Shown piece after piece: positions 1 through 12,084 of a DNA stretch of 64,000 nt. Source of the DNA: Heterobilharzia americana (lineage: Eukaryota; Platyhelminthes; Trematoda; Strigeidida; Schistosomatidae); the NCBI GenBank assembly GCA_944470555.2, contig OX104127.1:93830708-93894707 (forward strand), in the 5' to 3' direction. The notes under the pieces were generated by a model. It was not told where the DNA came from. It saw only the letters and a program-made list of their open reading frames with translations, and did no database searches. Numbering within the stretch: the stretch's first letter is position 1; each line of letters starts with the position of its first letter. A program made the translations under genes and the position numbers.

Positions 1-239
1 TTTCTGCTGAGGATACTAGTCACAAATTTTATTTTGCGACTCTGTTCGTAGACATGGTTATAAGTTTAAATCCTGTCCTTACCTTGAGTATTTACTACAT
101 TTATACTTTATATCTGTCTCTTTTTCGTTTCAAATATTCTCCACTGTTATTTTTGCCAGAACACACTTAAAGACAATCTCTACAATCGACAACGTTTTGG
201 TAGATTTCCTCAATTACAAACCTGTAAATCTGGCTACTT

Positions 240-3200
240 CTAACTTTTTTCAAGCCTAAGCTTAGTTCACCTCACATTGTGCGACGAGGCACATGGTGAC
301 TAAGCATGTGTAACACATGTCCCAGCCACGTTAACCTATAAAGGTCCATTGCCTCATCAACTGACTTCTATTTTCTGCCCAAAACTCTACGCCTGACTTC
401 TACACTGCTAACGCGGTGACAATATGACACGTTCTACAAAAGTAATGGTGGTCGACTACCTGAAACTTCCCCATATCCTCTATGTTTAATGATCATCTTT
501 CATAGACAAGTAGTATAACAAAGCGGATGGTATCATAATAAACACATCTATTAGTCGGCAATCAGATATCACGGTGGCACCATGAATAGTGTAAGTTAGC
601 GAAAGCCAATCGAGCCTTCTGTATCCGTGCCGATATTTTGTTGGTTACCGATCCACCAGATCTGGTCTTACCAGCAAAGTGAGGTGGTCAACTCGTTTGA
701 CCACTTCACTCACTATTGTTAGAAAAGGCACCACTGAAGACCAGTCCTGGAGTAGCAATTTACATTTGAGTGAGATGAAACACACGTCAAAGATTCTCCA
801 ATTGCCACTCAAGATGTCCAGAAGGCTCTTCCTCTCGTCAAGATCGTCATCTGACAGGACCATATCATCCGCGTACTCTAAATCTACTAAGGATTCTTCT
901 GTGATAAGATGAATCCCTGTGAAGTCAAACAACGAGAGGGAAACTTCCATAAGTTCGTCTGTGATTAAATAAGAATGGAGAAAGTGGACATCTTTGAGAG
1001 ACATCACTCGGCATACACAACTTACCTAATAATTCACCATAGGCTCTAGCATGCCTACAGGCGTTTGACTACAGAACCTTCAACAGAGTGATGTACTTAC
1101 TGGGCACCAGCGACAGTTCTATGAGGCCTTCCGTTGGACGGAGTTGAACACCGTTTTCAGGTCGAGAAATACAGCTAGGTTTGGGCGTTGTTAAACGTGC
1201 ATGTTTTTCAGAACCCGGTGAAGTATGATTGTCTGGTTGATACACCTATGACTAGGTCTGAAACCTAGCTGTTTTCCTCGGATTTGTTGTTTCCGAGCTC
1301 CACTCGAGCGTCCAGTGGCTACAGAACCAAGAATCTTAGACGATATGTTTGTCAGGCTGATTTCTCTGTGGTTATCAAAAGAGGACTTATCACTTTTCTT
1401 GAAAACTGGGAAAATCGGTGATTGAAAACGGTCGCTAAGGGTCATATCTAAGTCCCAAGCTCCAGATAACATTTCTGTAATCCTTGACCACCATCCTTAA
1501 ATACCTCAGAGACTAGTCCGTCTGGTCTTGCTGCCTTTCTCTGTTTCAGACTATTTACGACTTTCTTAACTTCTGTGTGTCAAGGGTGCCATCTAGATGT
1601 TCCATTCAGCATCTGGATGGATAAAGGGTAACGGAATAGCACCTGGAGGCCAGTTGAACCGTTCTTCGAAGTGTTCCGACCATCGTTACAGCCGTCTTCC
1701 TTGCACGTGAATCACAGACCCATCGTTCTTCGTTATAATCTCACTAACTGTTGAACGTTTTGTTCCAGTTTCCTTGATGAGTCTAAATGACAGTCGCCGC
1801 TATCTTTTCATCTCTTTAGCCTTCACTACCCAACATTACTCGTGATCATTGCTCAGACTTCTTGTCAGTCTACGTTTGAGTTATTTCCGCTTCTCATCGC
1901 CCTTGGAGCCTGCAGGAATACTTTCACGCTCATCCATTAATTGATAAGAAGCTGTTTAGATCTGCTGAGACTTTCTAACCACTTTATGAGAGTCAGTTAC
2001 AGTCTTCAACACTGATTTTACAGCAGATTGGAGATGGTACCGGGTTTCTATATGAGTGATGTCCCATGTCAATAACTGCCACCTTTTTAATGAAGATAGC
2101 CTTAAAGTTCTCATTGTCCATCAGCCCTTTCTATGGTCTTACTATCTCAGTCTTTTCATAGCCATTTAACTGTCAACAAACGTGTGATAGTTGTGCAAAC
2201 ATATCCTTTAGAAGGATTGGCAGTCTTCCAGCGATGATTGATAGCTATCTGGTCTGTTTATACCCACCGTTGAGTTGAGGTGGGTGAGTACTACGTCAAA
2301 CAACGTCTCTCCTTATGTCTCAAGTTCTTGTTTGCCAGAAATAGGTAGTTGTTTTACAACGGTAGTAGCAGGCGATCGCCGTTATCTGTTCGTTTGACTG
2401 TGATTCTGAAAGTGCATTCCTGCCTAACCTAACCTACCCACCTGTGCATTGAAGTCACCTGCTACAACAACCATGTCTAAACGTTTAACTTTCATTGGGA
2501 GAGTAGACAGTTTTCTGAAAAACTTATCTTTTACTTCATCCGAGCTCCAGTTATTGGGTTCATAAGCAGTGGTTATAGTGAGATAACGGCGATTTTCGCT
2601 TTTATGTTTGGTCCTAACTGTGACATATAGTCAAACCGCACTCAGACGGCTGTCAAATGGGATATAGTCAAGTAATGAACTTTCTACTTTATCACCTAGT
2701 GCTATACGTGTGCCAGCAAGATTACGAAAACCGTCCATCTTATCCTCAGAAACTCTCAACGCGAAGTTTACGGATTCACCACATTGTCAGGATGAGGCTT
2801 ATGGAATAATTATACCTGGGTCTTGTATGCGTGTCTTGCAAATACAGCTCACCTCCATGTCCTGAGATGTCAGATTTTCGGTGAGCGAAACTTGTTGGCT
2901 GATTTGGCGGAGAGTGTGATCATTGGAAGCTCCAATATGTAGTTTTAAGCACGGTTTCAGAAGCCTAGAGGTGCCATCCTGTGAACTCAAATTGTTACCG
3001 AAAGTTGCAGGTCTGGGAGAAATCAAAGACAATATAGAAATACTAACCAAGAAACGTGAAGGAAAATTGAAGAGTAAAGATGTGAAAGGCTGATAAGGAT
3101 TTTAGGGACCGTGAGTGCTGACATAATTGTGAGGGTAGTTGACACTTCCTGGCTCCACGCCGTGGAGGGCCGGCTCTTCTTGAGGTACATGAAGAGGAAG

Positions 3201-3260
3201 AGTTAGTTCGTGACCGCTGCTAGAAGCCTGTTTCTCAGCCTTTTTGGAAATCTGATATTT
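240..3260 (-). mobile_element. Decayed non-LTR retrotransposon (endonuclease plus reverse transcriptase)
   Basis: On the minus strand, pieces of one element appear in the expected order across shifting frames. Near 2905-2810 there is an N-terminal endonuclease segment ending in a KTRIQDP-like motif. Near 2475-2435 reads the endonuclease motif VVVAGDFNAQ. Near 1275-1200 reads QLGFRPSHRCINQ, the reverse-transcriptase motif around helix A. Near 880-845 reads LEYADDMVL, the catalytic YADD box. Near 335-310 reads the WLGHV-type motif found downstream of the RT in such elements. No single frame is open over more than about 120 codons, so frameshifts and stops have accumulated and the element is dead. 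The order EN-RT and the motif types fit the RTE/CR1-like retrotransposons of schistosomes; exact family assignment needs a Repbase-type comparison. Its 5' edge almost abuts the palindromic Penelope copy at 3270. The outer limits are approximate. Confidence 0.75.
645..1007 (-). pseudogene. RT palm fragment with YADD box of the decayed non-LTR element
   Basis: This is a 120-codon open stretch inside the decayed element. It encodes LEYADDMVL about one third of the way along, followed by a segment ending in KCKLLLQDW. The paired aspartates of the RT active site are both present. The reading frame is only a remnant, since the neighbouring RT motifs sit in other frames. A related and more diverged copy of this same segment lies at about 40690-40960 in intron 2 of Ly6 gene B. 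It is part of the element, not a host gene. Confidence 0.65.
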
Positions 3261-3269
3261 TAAGATTTT

Positions 3270-4448
3270 AAACAACTAGAGATTCGCACAACATTGATAA
3301 AAGACAATAATCTGAACAAAGAATATTATTAGATATAGATTGTATTTGTGTAAGTCACAGCGGGTTTGAAATCGAATAATATTATTTCCAATAAATTCTC
3401 ACCAGGTTCTACACTTATAAAATATATTTGTACAGTGTTAAATCAAGCCATATTAAGGGCAGATATATTTTCAAAATGGAGTGAGATTTAAGGACTGTTA
3501 AGAAATCGATTATTATTTTTAAATTTGTCAGTATTGGGATGATACATATACAGATGAATGGTGTGATAGTGAAAAAAATGATAAAAGAAAAAAAGAAGGT
3601 AGGAGTGTCCTTTAGTTTATTGAAGATCGAGGGAGGCATAACGCTTGGACACGTTCTTTCTGAATGCAGAGTTCAGGTCTGATCAACCTTATGGTGACAG
3701 CCTCCACTATGTTGAGCAGACATTGGTGAACTACATGTGGTACCTAGTCGCAGTCATTCGTCCTGCATATATCAGTCTGACTGTTCCCGTGAAACTAGTT
3801 GCATAGGGTGCACGATTAGGCAAGTGCGTCTCCGGATATGAGAGTATTTACCAGTTTCGTTTGGAAAGAACAAAGCGAAAGTGGTGAAAAATTCCGTTTT
3901 AGCTCACCTAATAGATAGGGCATCATATAAATACTAACAAGACTTTCAATGTCATTTATAATGTTACAAAAACGATAACACATGTAGTTCACCAATGTCT
4001 GCTCAACATAGTGGAGGCTGTCACCATAAGGTTGATCAGACCTGAACTCTGCATTCAGAAAGAACGTGTCCAAGCGTTATGCCTCCCTCGATCTTCAATA
4101 AACTAAAGGACACTCCTACCTTCTTTTTTTCTTTTATCATTTTTTTCACTATCACACCATTCATCTGTATATGTATCATCCCAATACTGACAAATTTAAA
4201 AATAATAATCGATTTCTTAACAGTCCTTAAATCTCACTCCATTTTGAAAATATATCTGCCCTTAATATGGCTTGATTTAACACTGTACAAATATATTTTA
4301 TAAGTGTAGAACCTGGTGAGAATTTATTGGAAATAATATTATTCGATTTCAAACCCGCTGTGACTTACACAAATACAATCTATATCTAATAATATTCTTT
4401 GTTCAGATTATTGCCTTTTATCAATGTTGTGCGAATCTCTAGTTGTTT
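3270..4448. repeat. Near-perfect inverted repeat built from Penelope-like 3' ends
   Basis: Bases 3270-3739 are the reverse complement of 3979-4448, giving 470-bp arms about a 239-bp spacer. The stretches compared agree almost base for base; the one difference noted is at 3306 versus 4413. Each arm holds the end of a GIY-YIG endonuclease region plus a 3' untranslated tail. A diverged copy of the same sequence in one orientation lies at 28960-29400. The arms being nearly identical points to recent inverted duplication or gene conversion. Inverted, truncated copies are typical of Penelope-like element insertion. Confidence 0.85.
3790..4115 (+). pseudogene. Penelope-like element GIY-YIG endonuclease C-terminal fragment
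   Basis: Reading the plus strand across two frames gives a segment like RQVRLRI-EYLPVSFGK, then KVVKNSVLAHLID. After a shift it reads VEAVTIRLIRPELCIQKERV and a short LCLPRSS end. This matches the C-terminal half of the GIY-YIG endonuclease that ends Penelope-like polyproteins, and parallels the copy at 29250-29741. At least one stop and frameshifts are present, so it is not functional. It spans the spacer and right arm of the inverted repeat. Confidence 0.65.
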
Positions 4449-4769
4449 GAAATCCACTGAGCATCCAGTTGTGTTGAAGGTACTCAACGAGTACTTAAAG
4501 TTCAACTTTTGGCTCTTTGAATCTAAAATATATTGAGTTCATCAAAGGTTTCATTCAGAAGAATCATTATCCGAATGTTATTGGGAGTCCCTAAGACGAA
4601 ATAGAATCTTAACCAGTGTGAAATCTATATTTTGGTTTGTTTTTTGCTAATTCGACAATTAATCCACATTCCGGTCATCGGTATCTCGCAAGATAGTGGA
4701 AATTTTGCAGTTTTTTCAGGCCCCACCTTTTGTAACCCTCCTTACCTTCCTACAGGGAAAACAGCCTCA

Positions 4770-4990
4770 GGATGCCGCTGCGGTATTCAGCAGAAGAAAT
4801 CTAACTGTTGTCACACCCCCATCCAGCCAGCAGTACGACTTCGTTCTCGGATGCTTACCCAACTGTCTACGCTAACTGCTTTTCGTCTTACCACTATTCA
4901 ACAGATCGTTCTGTTATAATAGAACCTCAAGGAACGAGCGTTTTAGTCAGTGTAACTCACTGGGTCACTGTTAAATAGAAGCCTAATCAC
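4770..4990 (+). pseudogene. Weak LTR-retrotransposon gag-like trace
   Basis: One frame reads LTVVTPPSSQQYDFVLGCLPN. A shifted segment resembling RTSRNERF follows about 100 bases on. These recall the middle of schistosome Ty3/gypsy gag proteins, where a motif of the type Q-Y-x-x-V-x-x-x-L-P precedes an S-x-R-E-R-F motif. The match is short and broken by stops. I call it only because gypsy integrase pieces lie further along at 7137 and 9370. It could be chance. Confidence 0.25.
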
Positions 4991-6700
4991 CAAACCAAGT
5001 TGGCAGCCATCGGTTAAGTACCATCGTAGTACAGACCTTCAAGGTAATTATTTTCTTTCTCCTTCTAAATCTAAGCGGTGTCAGACTTAGTGACGGACTT
5101 ATTTTGTTCACCACTAGAGTTGGGAACAAATGATTCATGTTTTCCAACTTCTGTCAACTGGTGACATAGCCCGTCCATGACGTATTGGTTACTTCACTGA
5201 TCATGGTTTCTCATAAAAACCTCGACGAAGGGAGCAAATCGTGATAAAATTGTTATTTGATTTTTAGTGAATAGTTATTTTCTTCCCGATAGATACCTGC
5301 TACTCAAAATTAGTGGTTGGGCTTACATATTCCAACGACTCAGCTATGCTAGCTAGAACGTTTGTTCTTTGTGATCCTATCACATCAGACAGGACTTTTG
5401 TGTTGAAATAAGGGTAGACGCACTCTTCATATTGTAAGTAGCTTACGCTATGGTATACCTTCTGTGGATTTAACTTCCGCGGCATGTGGAGCCGGGAAGT
5501 GTCAGTCGCCTTCACACCTATACCAACACTCAAGTTTCCTCTGATCATTACCAACCACCCACATCCTTGCCTCCTAGTCTTCCATCATATTTCTCGGTTA
5601 ACAGTTCTACGTTATTTCTGATTTCCTCCAGTTCTTCAGTGGCTGATAACGATCGAAGTTCATAAAACAGCGTTCCTAGTCTCCATGAAACGTATCCTAA
5701 GCTAAATGGTGGAGATTTAGACGTCTGTATCCTTCACCGGATCAGACAAAATGCTTTGCTAGCCCGAACTCTGTTGCTTCAGACTATGGACGTGTTTTGT
5801 TTTTGTGAGATGCGTAGGGGAACCTAAATGTGAATATTCGCTTAAAATCACTTGGCTGATGTGATGAATATGGAAAACTCACCCTTCTACTTGAAAGTAT
5901 TACCATAGCACTAGATGATAAGGTAAAAGGTGCACTACTCGACTGGATAGCGGCCAAGAGTCGTTTGTGCATCGTTCTACTGAATGTTGTGGTAAAGAGT
6001 AAAAGAAATTGTGATGTTTGCCAGTGTGTTTTTGTAATGCCTGCTTATATAAAACCACCTGTTACCAACCAGAAAGAATTTCAGACAGTGATAGACGTTA
6101 TCTAACCTGACATCTATCGATTGCAACTCAATGGTGGACACATATTAGCCATATCGCTCTGAGGTGCTACTGGAAAGAGTCAGTGAATGATTATGGTTGC
6201 TTATGTAAAGTATACTCGTACGGTGCTCATGCATATGTTTGCACCTAAATGGACGTGGAGAAAATGAACACACAAGACCGTTTCCGAGCTTAACTCAATA
6301 ATGACACAAGGTTGCTGATTTTGAAAAGTTAACTGGCTAGGTAATTATCAAAACACAGCAGCATCTCTCATTCTGAAGAAACCTGAAGGTATCTCTCAAA
6401 TCTGGTGGGAAAACGGCTTTAGAAGATGTGATTTCTTGAAAAAAGTTTGGAAGGAGCATTGGGTGTTAGCGGTTTTATCCAAACCATTGGATCCACATGA
6501 ACACATTCCTGCAGGCTCCTAACACATTGAAGAGCAGAAACAACTTAAATGTTAAGTGAGAAACAGTCTATGGAATTACTGTGAGTAGATGTGGGCAACG
6601 AAGGCTAACAAGATGGAAGTGATTGCAGAGATACATAACAGTAGACAATAGCTTAGACTATGGATGTAAAGCTTGGATATCACGGTGAAATATAATTCTA
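4991..6700. other. Gene-free stretch, no recognised content
   Basis: AT-rich sequence with only short open stretches, none with a recognisable motif, signal peptide or splice structure. Probably old repeat-derived DNA. Confidence 0.4.
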
Positions 6701-7060
6701 TGTTAGATTTATTTATTTTATATAACACACAATGATGCAGTATTATTTACTGAATAATACTTTCTTCATAAATAATTGCTTATAATCATTTCAAGTAACC
6801 GTACAACTTTCGGCATCTAATTTTGTGGTTCTAACACCTCATATTCTTTATCTTGAGTCTTAGGGGAGTTTTCCGTAACGTTGGAATAGGTTTCAAATCA
6901 GTCATATCACCTGTTTGGCATAACGATTACACGAAAAAAGATTCGGTAACTAATCTATCTGTCTCCACCTATTATATAAACCTTTGATACAGTTATTATC
7001 TTTCAACACACTATATGGTTGTGTGTCAGTAAATCCATTGCAACAGCTGAGCAGATGCTA
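6700..7060 (+). repeat. Unclassified interspersed repeat, copy 1
   Basis: This is a diverged copy of the sequence found at 27545-27900 (+) and 27998-28247 (-). Shared landmarks occur in the same order: a TATTATTTACT-like start, ATAATCAT, the ACCTCATATTCTTT segment, TCTCCACCTA-TTATA, and a final TGGTTGTGTGT followed by CATTGCAA. It has no coding content. It lies just before a gypsy integrase C-terminal fragment, so a solo or decayed LTR is possible but not shown. Confidence 0.55.
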
Positions 7061-7136
7061 AAGAAATATGTGAGCAAGTTAAAAGTTTCATTTCCAAGAT
7101 CAAAACAACGGCCATCACACATCTGACCTGAGATAA

Positions 7137-7415
7137 TTGACTGTACTCACGTTTTTTGCCAGAAGACATGACGTCCAACCAGCTTATGGTGGTCCCTACA
7201 GAGTCTTGAGTAGAAGGGATAAAGTTGTCACTGTCGACAAATTCAACAAAACAAATGTTGTTAGCATCGACCGAACAAAGCCGGCGTTGATCAGTGTTCC
7301 TCCAGAAACAACTAGCAGTGACGTGACAGCGCAAACTGCAGAAATTGAAACTCCTACAGAAAAGCTTGAAAGAGTTGTTAGATCAGGTAGAAGAGTTCAC
7401 GGACTGGAAAGTTAC
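7137..7415 (+). pseudogene. Ty3/gypsy integrase C-terminal fragment
   Basis: The open stretch begins with a segment reading QPAYGGPYRVLSRRDKV, then FNKTNVVSIDRTKPALI, and ends in RSGRRVHG. This is the GPY/F-type C-terminal domain of Ty3/gypsy integrases, which binds DNA next to the catalytic core. The GPY residues are present. Nothing upstream in this position encodes the integrase core, and the frame runs on into unrelated sequence after about 7415. The fragment is therefore a relic. The matching integrase core lies 2 kb downstream at 9370-9860, out of the natural order. Confidence 0.75.
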
Positions 7416-7511
7416 ATGCAATTAATCACAACTTGGTTATTCCTCCATTCAGAACGTACTTCTTCTATCGCACTGATATCATATTCATTATACACATGTG
7501 AGCACTGTTGA

Positions 7512-9000
7512 TGCATACTCACATTTAATTTACAATACTTCACACATCATTTTCATATAGAGCCAGTGGATCCTCGCTTAAATTTCATTTTTACATGTTC
7601 TCCCGTTAATTTTCACTGTTCAAGCTTAACAGTTCCTAACTTTTGTATCCTAGTACAATAATGCTGAATACACACCTATCGTCATTTCTATCACTAGTAC
7701 TTACTTTTTCTATTCAAACACTTGCATTTCTTATTTCATACCTCAGTGTTCTTGTAGGGGAATCATGTTGTCTACGGCGTGTCACTTTATTGGAGTATCT
7801 TTGCAAATATCCTATGTCCCTGTGTCGTTTACTTTGCCTGTTATTGTCGGGTATTCTGTTGGCTCCCATTGGTTAGAACAGGATGTAGAACATTACATTC
7901 AGACAAAGATAGTAACCAACTGCATTTTCCGTGTTCACGTTGAAACATATTTGGAACTATTGCCGTTGTGCATAAAGCGCTGACAAAAATGATCGCCAGA
8001 ACGAAAAGCTGACTGGCCAGCAGAATACATTTCGCTGTGTATCTGTTTGCATGCATATCGATCATAGTCTCTGTCTGTGTGGCTCACAGACTGTACGTCT
8101 TCACACAGTTATTCACCGATAGTGGGTAGATAGTGAGACAGACAGAAAGAGAGACAGACTGACTGATTCTCTGAGTGATCTGTTTACCACAACAGTTGTG
8201 GACTGAATGTGTAAATGATTGGTCATGTGATTTATTGTTGACTGTTCAGCCGACGCAAGCCAGTGTGTACACATGGTTGTGTAGTGAGGTGGTTAGATGG
8301 ACCACAGGTGTACACATACTTCACTGGTGTTGAATGTCTGGACTGACTGGATGACTGGTCGGTGGCGATCTCTTATCGATACATACTCTAGAATCGGTAG
8401 AACAGCCTCCATGCAATATGTTGTCGACCAGTTAGTGTATGGCCCATATAAGCCACAAGATGTGTGTAGCACAGTTCTTCTGTGAGTCCCTCTCGTCATC
8501 AGGATACATAATTCGAGATGAGCAGACATCTTTTCATTAGGCGGGGTAAGACTGAGCAGACTGGAGGCTCTTTCTTGGTGATTAAGTGGAAGTAATGTGT
8601 TCCTGGAGATGCTGCAGTGGTGTTGGCAATGATCAGGTAAACGAAAACGGGTAAGGAGTTCGTACCTCTGGAGATTGGACTCCTTCGAAGGAGGTGATAC
8701 TTAGTGAGGATGATGCCAAGTTTCCGAGTGGAAATGGTGTTTTGGATAATTGTTCAGGTGTTCTTCGGATTCCATGCTCATCGCTAGTTGATACACTCAG
8801 TCGGTCTGTCCCCTGGAATCGACAGTGGGAAATGTGTCTGTTATCATTTTCATTGTCGATGTTAGGCGTGTCAGTATGACGTCGGAGAGAAAATGATTAT
8901 GTGTCTGGTGTAGACAGTCGACGTTGATGTGAGATATCTTTTGGTTGTGTATGCTGTTAATGCTGTGGTCGGTGGTGGGGGTAAGATGGAGGGATACATG
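7512..9000. other. Gene-free stretch with short-repeat-rich DNA
   Basis: No gene recognised. Around 8080-9000 the sequence is less AT-rich than its surroundings, with GTCTGTCTGTGTG and AGACAGACAGAAAG-type simple motifs and repeated GACTGACTG runs. It resembles degraded satellite-like or retroelement untranslated sequence. Short open stretches here show no motif. Confidence 0.35.
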
Positions 9001-9120
9001 ATTGGTGTTCGGTAGTGTAGTGCTTACCATGTCCACTTTACATGCTGAAGGTCACCGGTTTGAACGCGGACTAGAACAGGCTTCTGGGTTAAACTAGGCC
9101 AAGATGGTCGACGTGTACAT
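9000..9120 (+). repeat. Possible tRNA-derived SINE relic
   Basis: A pol III A-box-like GGTAGTGTAGTGC is followed about 40 bases later by a B-box-like GGTTTGAACGCG. The spacing and order fit a tRNA-derived promoter as in the other SINEs of this window. No full-length homologous copy could be aligned by eye, so this is tentative. Confidence 0.3.
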
Positions 9121-9369
9121 GAACTCGTGTCGCCTCGATGATGAGAGTCCAGGTGCTCCGACACTGGCTGCGGTGTACAGTCGCCTGATGCGGTCGGCGG
9201 CACGTACATTAGTTGGTATGACAAGGAGTAGGTGACGGTGTGGAAGCCTGTTCCTGCGTGCCCCGTTGGTTTATGGTTAGCGGCGACATGGGTGACCAGT
9301 GGCTGCTCGCCAGTTCCCGTGAGCACGTCAGCTGCAAGGTGTGAGGTGGGTAGGTATTCAAGCATTAGT

Positions 9370-9860
9370 CGTGACGTAAAACAATGGGTGCGAACCTACC
9401 TTACTTGTCAAAGAGTAAAAATTCATCGTCACATGAACATTGCACTTAGTTAGTTTCCTACTCCGACAGACAGATTTGAAGGCATATATTTAGACATAGT
9501 TGAACAACTGCCTGCTTCCAGCCGTTTCAACTACCTCCTAAAATGCATAGATAGATTTACTTCCTGTTCTGTTGCTGTCCTACTACCAGACATTTCAGTC
9601 GAAGTGGTTCAACAAGGCCTCAATGAGTAGGTGGATATGGATATCCAACTTTGATGTCTCCTCAATCATCAACACTGATAGAGATGCACGGTTGTAAAGT
9701 TCCTTGTCCCAACAGCTCACTGATTTTGTTTGTCATTGAAGGCATTCACAAAACAGCATAGCATGCTTTTTCCAATGGTATGGTGGAACACTTGCACAGA
9801 CGACTTAAGGTAGCACTCGCTGACAGTAACTGGTCTACGAGACTTCCTTTGGTCTAGCGT
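9370..9860 (+). pseudogene. Ty3/gypsy integrase zinc-binding and catalytic core relic
   Basis: Reading frames joined by eye give VRTYLTCQRVKIHRH, the end of the HHCC zinc finger. Then comes RFEGIYLDIVEQLP with the first catalytic Asp, then YLLKCIDRFTSCSVAVLLPD. Further on a shifted frame gives a segment like MVWWNTCTDDLR, where active elements have NGMVERxHRRLK. The layout is that of a gypsy integrase, which inserts LTR-retroelement cDNA. In-frame stops after about 30 and 100 codons and at least two frameshifts show it is dead. Schistosomes carry several such families; I cannot assign this one. Confidence 0.75.
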
Positions 9861-10735
9861 GGATTTTGAGCTGAATTTGATTTCTCTGTTTTTTCTTATG
9901 CTTTGTTTGGCTGGTGTTTTAATTTTTTTAATTCTATGTTTTTGGATTTGAATTTTTATTTTCTCGTGTGCTCTTTCGTTTCCTATATCACTGTGCTGGT
10001 ATTGGGTGGAATTTTTTATCGGTGTGGTTTTTGTGTGTTTTAAATGTTATTTTCTTTTTTACATTTTTTGGCATGTTAATTATTTTAATCGAACCGTTAT
10101 CTTTATGGTTGGAAATTGTTTTGTTTTTCTTTGGTTCTCTCCTTTTATTTTTGGTGGTTCTTTTTTATGAGGTATTCTGCTTTTCAGGAATAGCATTTTG
10201 TCGTCTTATCCTTTAGGATACGACACTTTATTCGCTAAAATTTGGAAGCGTAATTGAATTATGTCTGATTTCGTTGAAGAGTTTGTAGAACTATCAGATA
10301 TGTCGATACACTGATTTGTGTTATTTTGTTTTCTTTGTTTGTTTCATTTTCTTACTTGTTGTACAAATGGATAACTTTTATTTTCTCTTAATAATCGTAT
10401 ATACAGGTGTACAGCTTAAGTTAGTAATATTGTCGTAAACAAAGTGTTCTTTGCCGTAGTTTTTTTTACCGTGACTTCGTATGGTTTTTTCGGTTCACAC
10501 TGCAAGTTATAAGTTCGTTATCACTACTGCATTTTAAGCCTCTTTCATGAATGTTTCCAATATTATCGAATAGAAAAATACAATCACTCATATCTGTATT
10601 CGACGGGAAGTTTATATTAAAGATAATATTTAATTTTCACTATTTTATGTTTACCTTGTCTATTGCTGATATATCTTTTGTTTGCGCATCATGAATCTTT
10701 GTTGCTAATAAGCTGTCTCAAATCTTCACCTGTGT
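9861..10735. other. T-rich low-complexity stretch without genes
   Basis: From about 9880 to 10400 the plus strand is very rich in T, which yields hydrophobic but meaningless open stretches. No motif or splice structure is seen. Confidence 0.4.
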
Positions 10736-10870
10736 CATTTTGACTAAATGATGTTGAGTCTTGGTGAATCGAAACGTTGGGTAATCTAGATGAGAAGAAG
10801 TGATAGTTAAACTAGTATACATCACTGGGACCAGCTCCGGGTCACAAACCACTGTACAACAATGGTAGAT
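10736..10870 (+). repeat. Possible Penelope-like terminal repeat with hammerhead-like core
   Basis: The segment reads GATGTTGAGTCTTGGTG, then AATCGAAACGTTGGG. Penelope-like elements are known to carry small hammerhead ribozymes with a CTGATGA box, a minimal helix II and a GAAAC box in their terminal repeats. Here the GAAAC box is intact, but the CTGATGA box is damaged by a small insertion. No Penelope coding sequence adjoins it. Tentative. Confidence 0.3.
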
Positions 10871-12060
10871 CATGCGTTGACATTGACTGACTAATTGACA
10901 AATTAAATTAATGCAAGACAGATTTTATCCTAGTTTCATTCAGTAGTTTCATAGCGTACCAATGGTTAAGCATATACTTCATCTCAATATGCTCCTTTAC
11001 ACTATCTACTGCTTTATCCTTAAACTTTATTTTGCTTATCGTTATGACGTATATCATTAGTATCCCTATAAAAACAGCGTCAAACGAAGCCCAGTCAGTA
11101 CAGCATCAGGCATGTTAGACTGACTTGACGTTGAAATGCGGTACACTGTATCCTTTCAGATATTACTACATAAGTATCAGCAAAATCTTTGCTTCAGGTT
11201 TATCTTGATGTTTGCCGATAAAAAGATCATGAAAAGTGAACCATTTGTTTTAGATGGTGCCATATGTATGCAACTATTTTGCTAGTAAAATAGTCTGGTT
11301 ATTCGCTGAAGTGGTTGGGTTACTTTAGACTGCATTTCACTCAGTGGTAAAACAACTATATAACCTGAATCCTACTGTTATTCACCATAAATTATGTTTA
11401 AACTTTTAGGTTACATTTAGAAAACATTAATCAACCTGTTGTTCAGTGGTATTCATTGCCAGGTGAAATAGAATGGTTTCTTAAAAAGTGTTCATTGTTT
11501 AGCTTGTCAGAGCACGAATTGGTTTTCATTATTCAGTTTGATGAAATTAAATCAAACTATAAGATTTCTATATGTGAATAATTCAGTCAACGTTTATCAT
11601 ATATAATACAATGAAGTGTTTGTTGTTCTTAAAGGTTGTGTTTAGATATTATTTTCTTTGAAGCATAATGAGTAATCAGAATAACCCGATTAAAATAAGA
11701 CTTTGTCACTGTTCACTATGTTAACGTGTCTGCTAGCCTCTTAATTTGGTTGACCTCTACTTATCCCCGAAGCCATTTAGTTGTATAGATAATGTTGGTG
11801 TGACTCCTCTACTTATGGTTCTTTTAAGTAGTATAGTGGATAAAAAAATTCGAAGCAGAAAGACGAACAGTTTGAACCAGGTTTTCATTTTTATTGATAT
11901 CTTTTACTTTGTCTGTAATTATTTGTTAAGATGGATTTTGGTCAGCCTTTCTAATCTTGCAAAGAAACCCTTAAGCATAAATCATCTGAGAATTAGCTCA
12001 GGAACCCAAATGCCAGTAGTGGTTGATTAATTCGCTCGAGTCAGGGACGGGAAATTGCAA
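10871..12060. other. Gene-free stretch, no recognised content
   Basis: AT-rich DNA. One 95-codon open stretch at about 11746-12030 has no ATG-linked signal, motif or splice context, and I treat it as chance. Confidence 0.4.
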
Positions 12061-12084
12061 GCAACAACATCAAAACTAAACCCA

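Noticed and set aside
3415..4303. Two identical 74-codon hydrophobic frames facing each other
   Set aside because: They are the two arms of the Penelope-like palindrome, in the AT-rich 3' tail. Identity comes from the duplication, not from selection.
9968..10216. A membrane-protein-like frame with many Phe and Leu
   Set aside because: It comes from T-rich low-complexity DNA; there is no homologous pattern or splice context.
11746..12030. 95-codon hydrophobic frame
   Set aside because: No ATG start at its beginning, no motif, AT-rich composition; likely chance.
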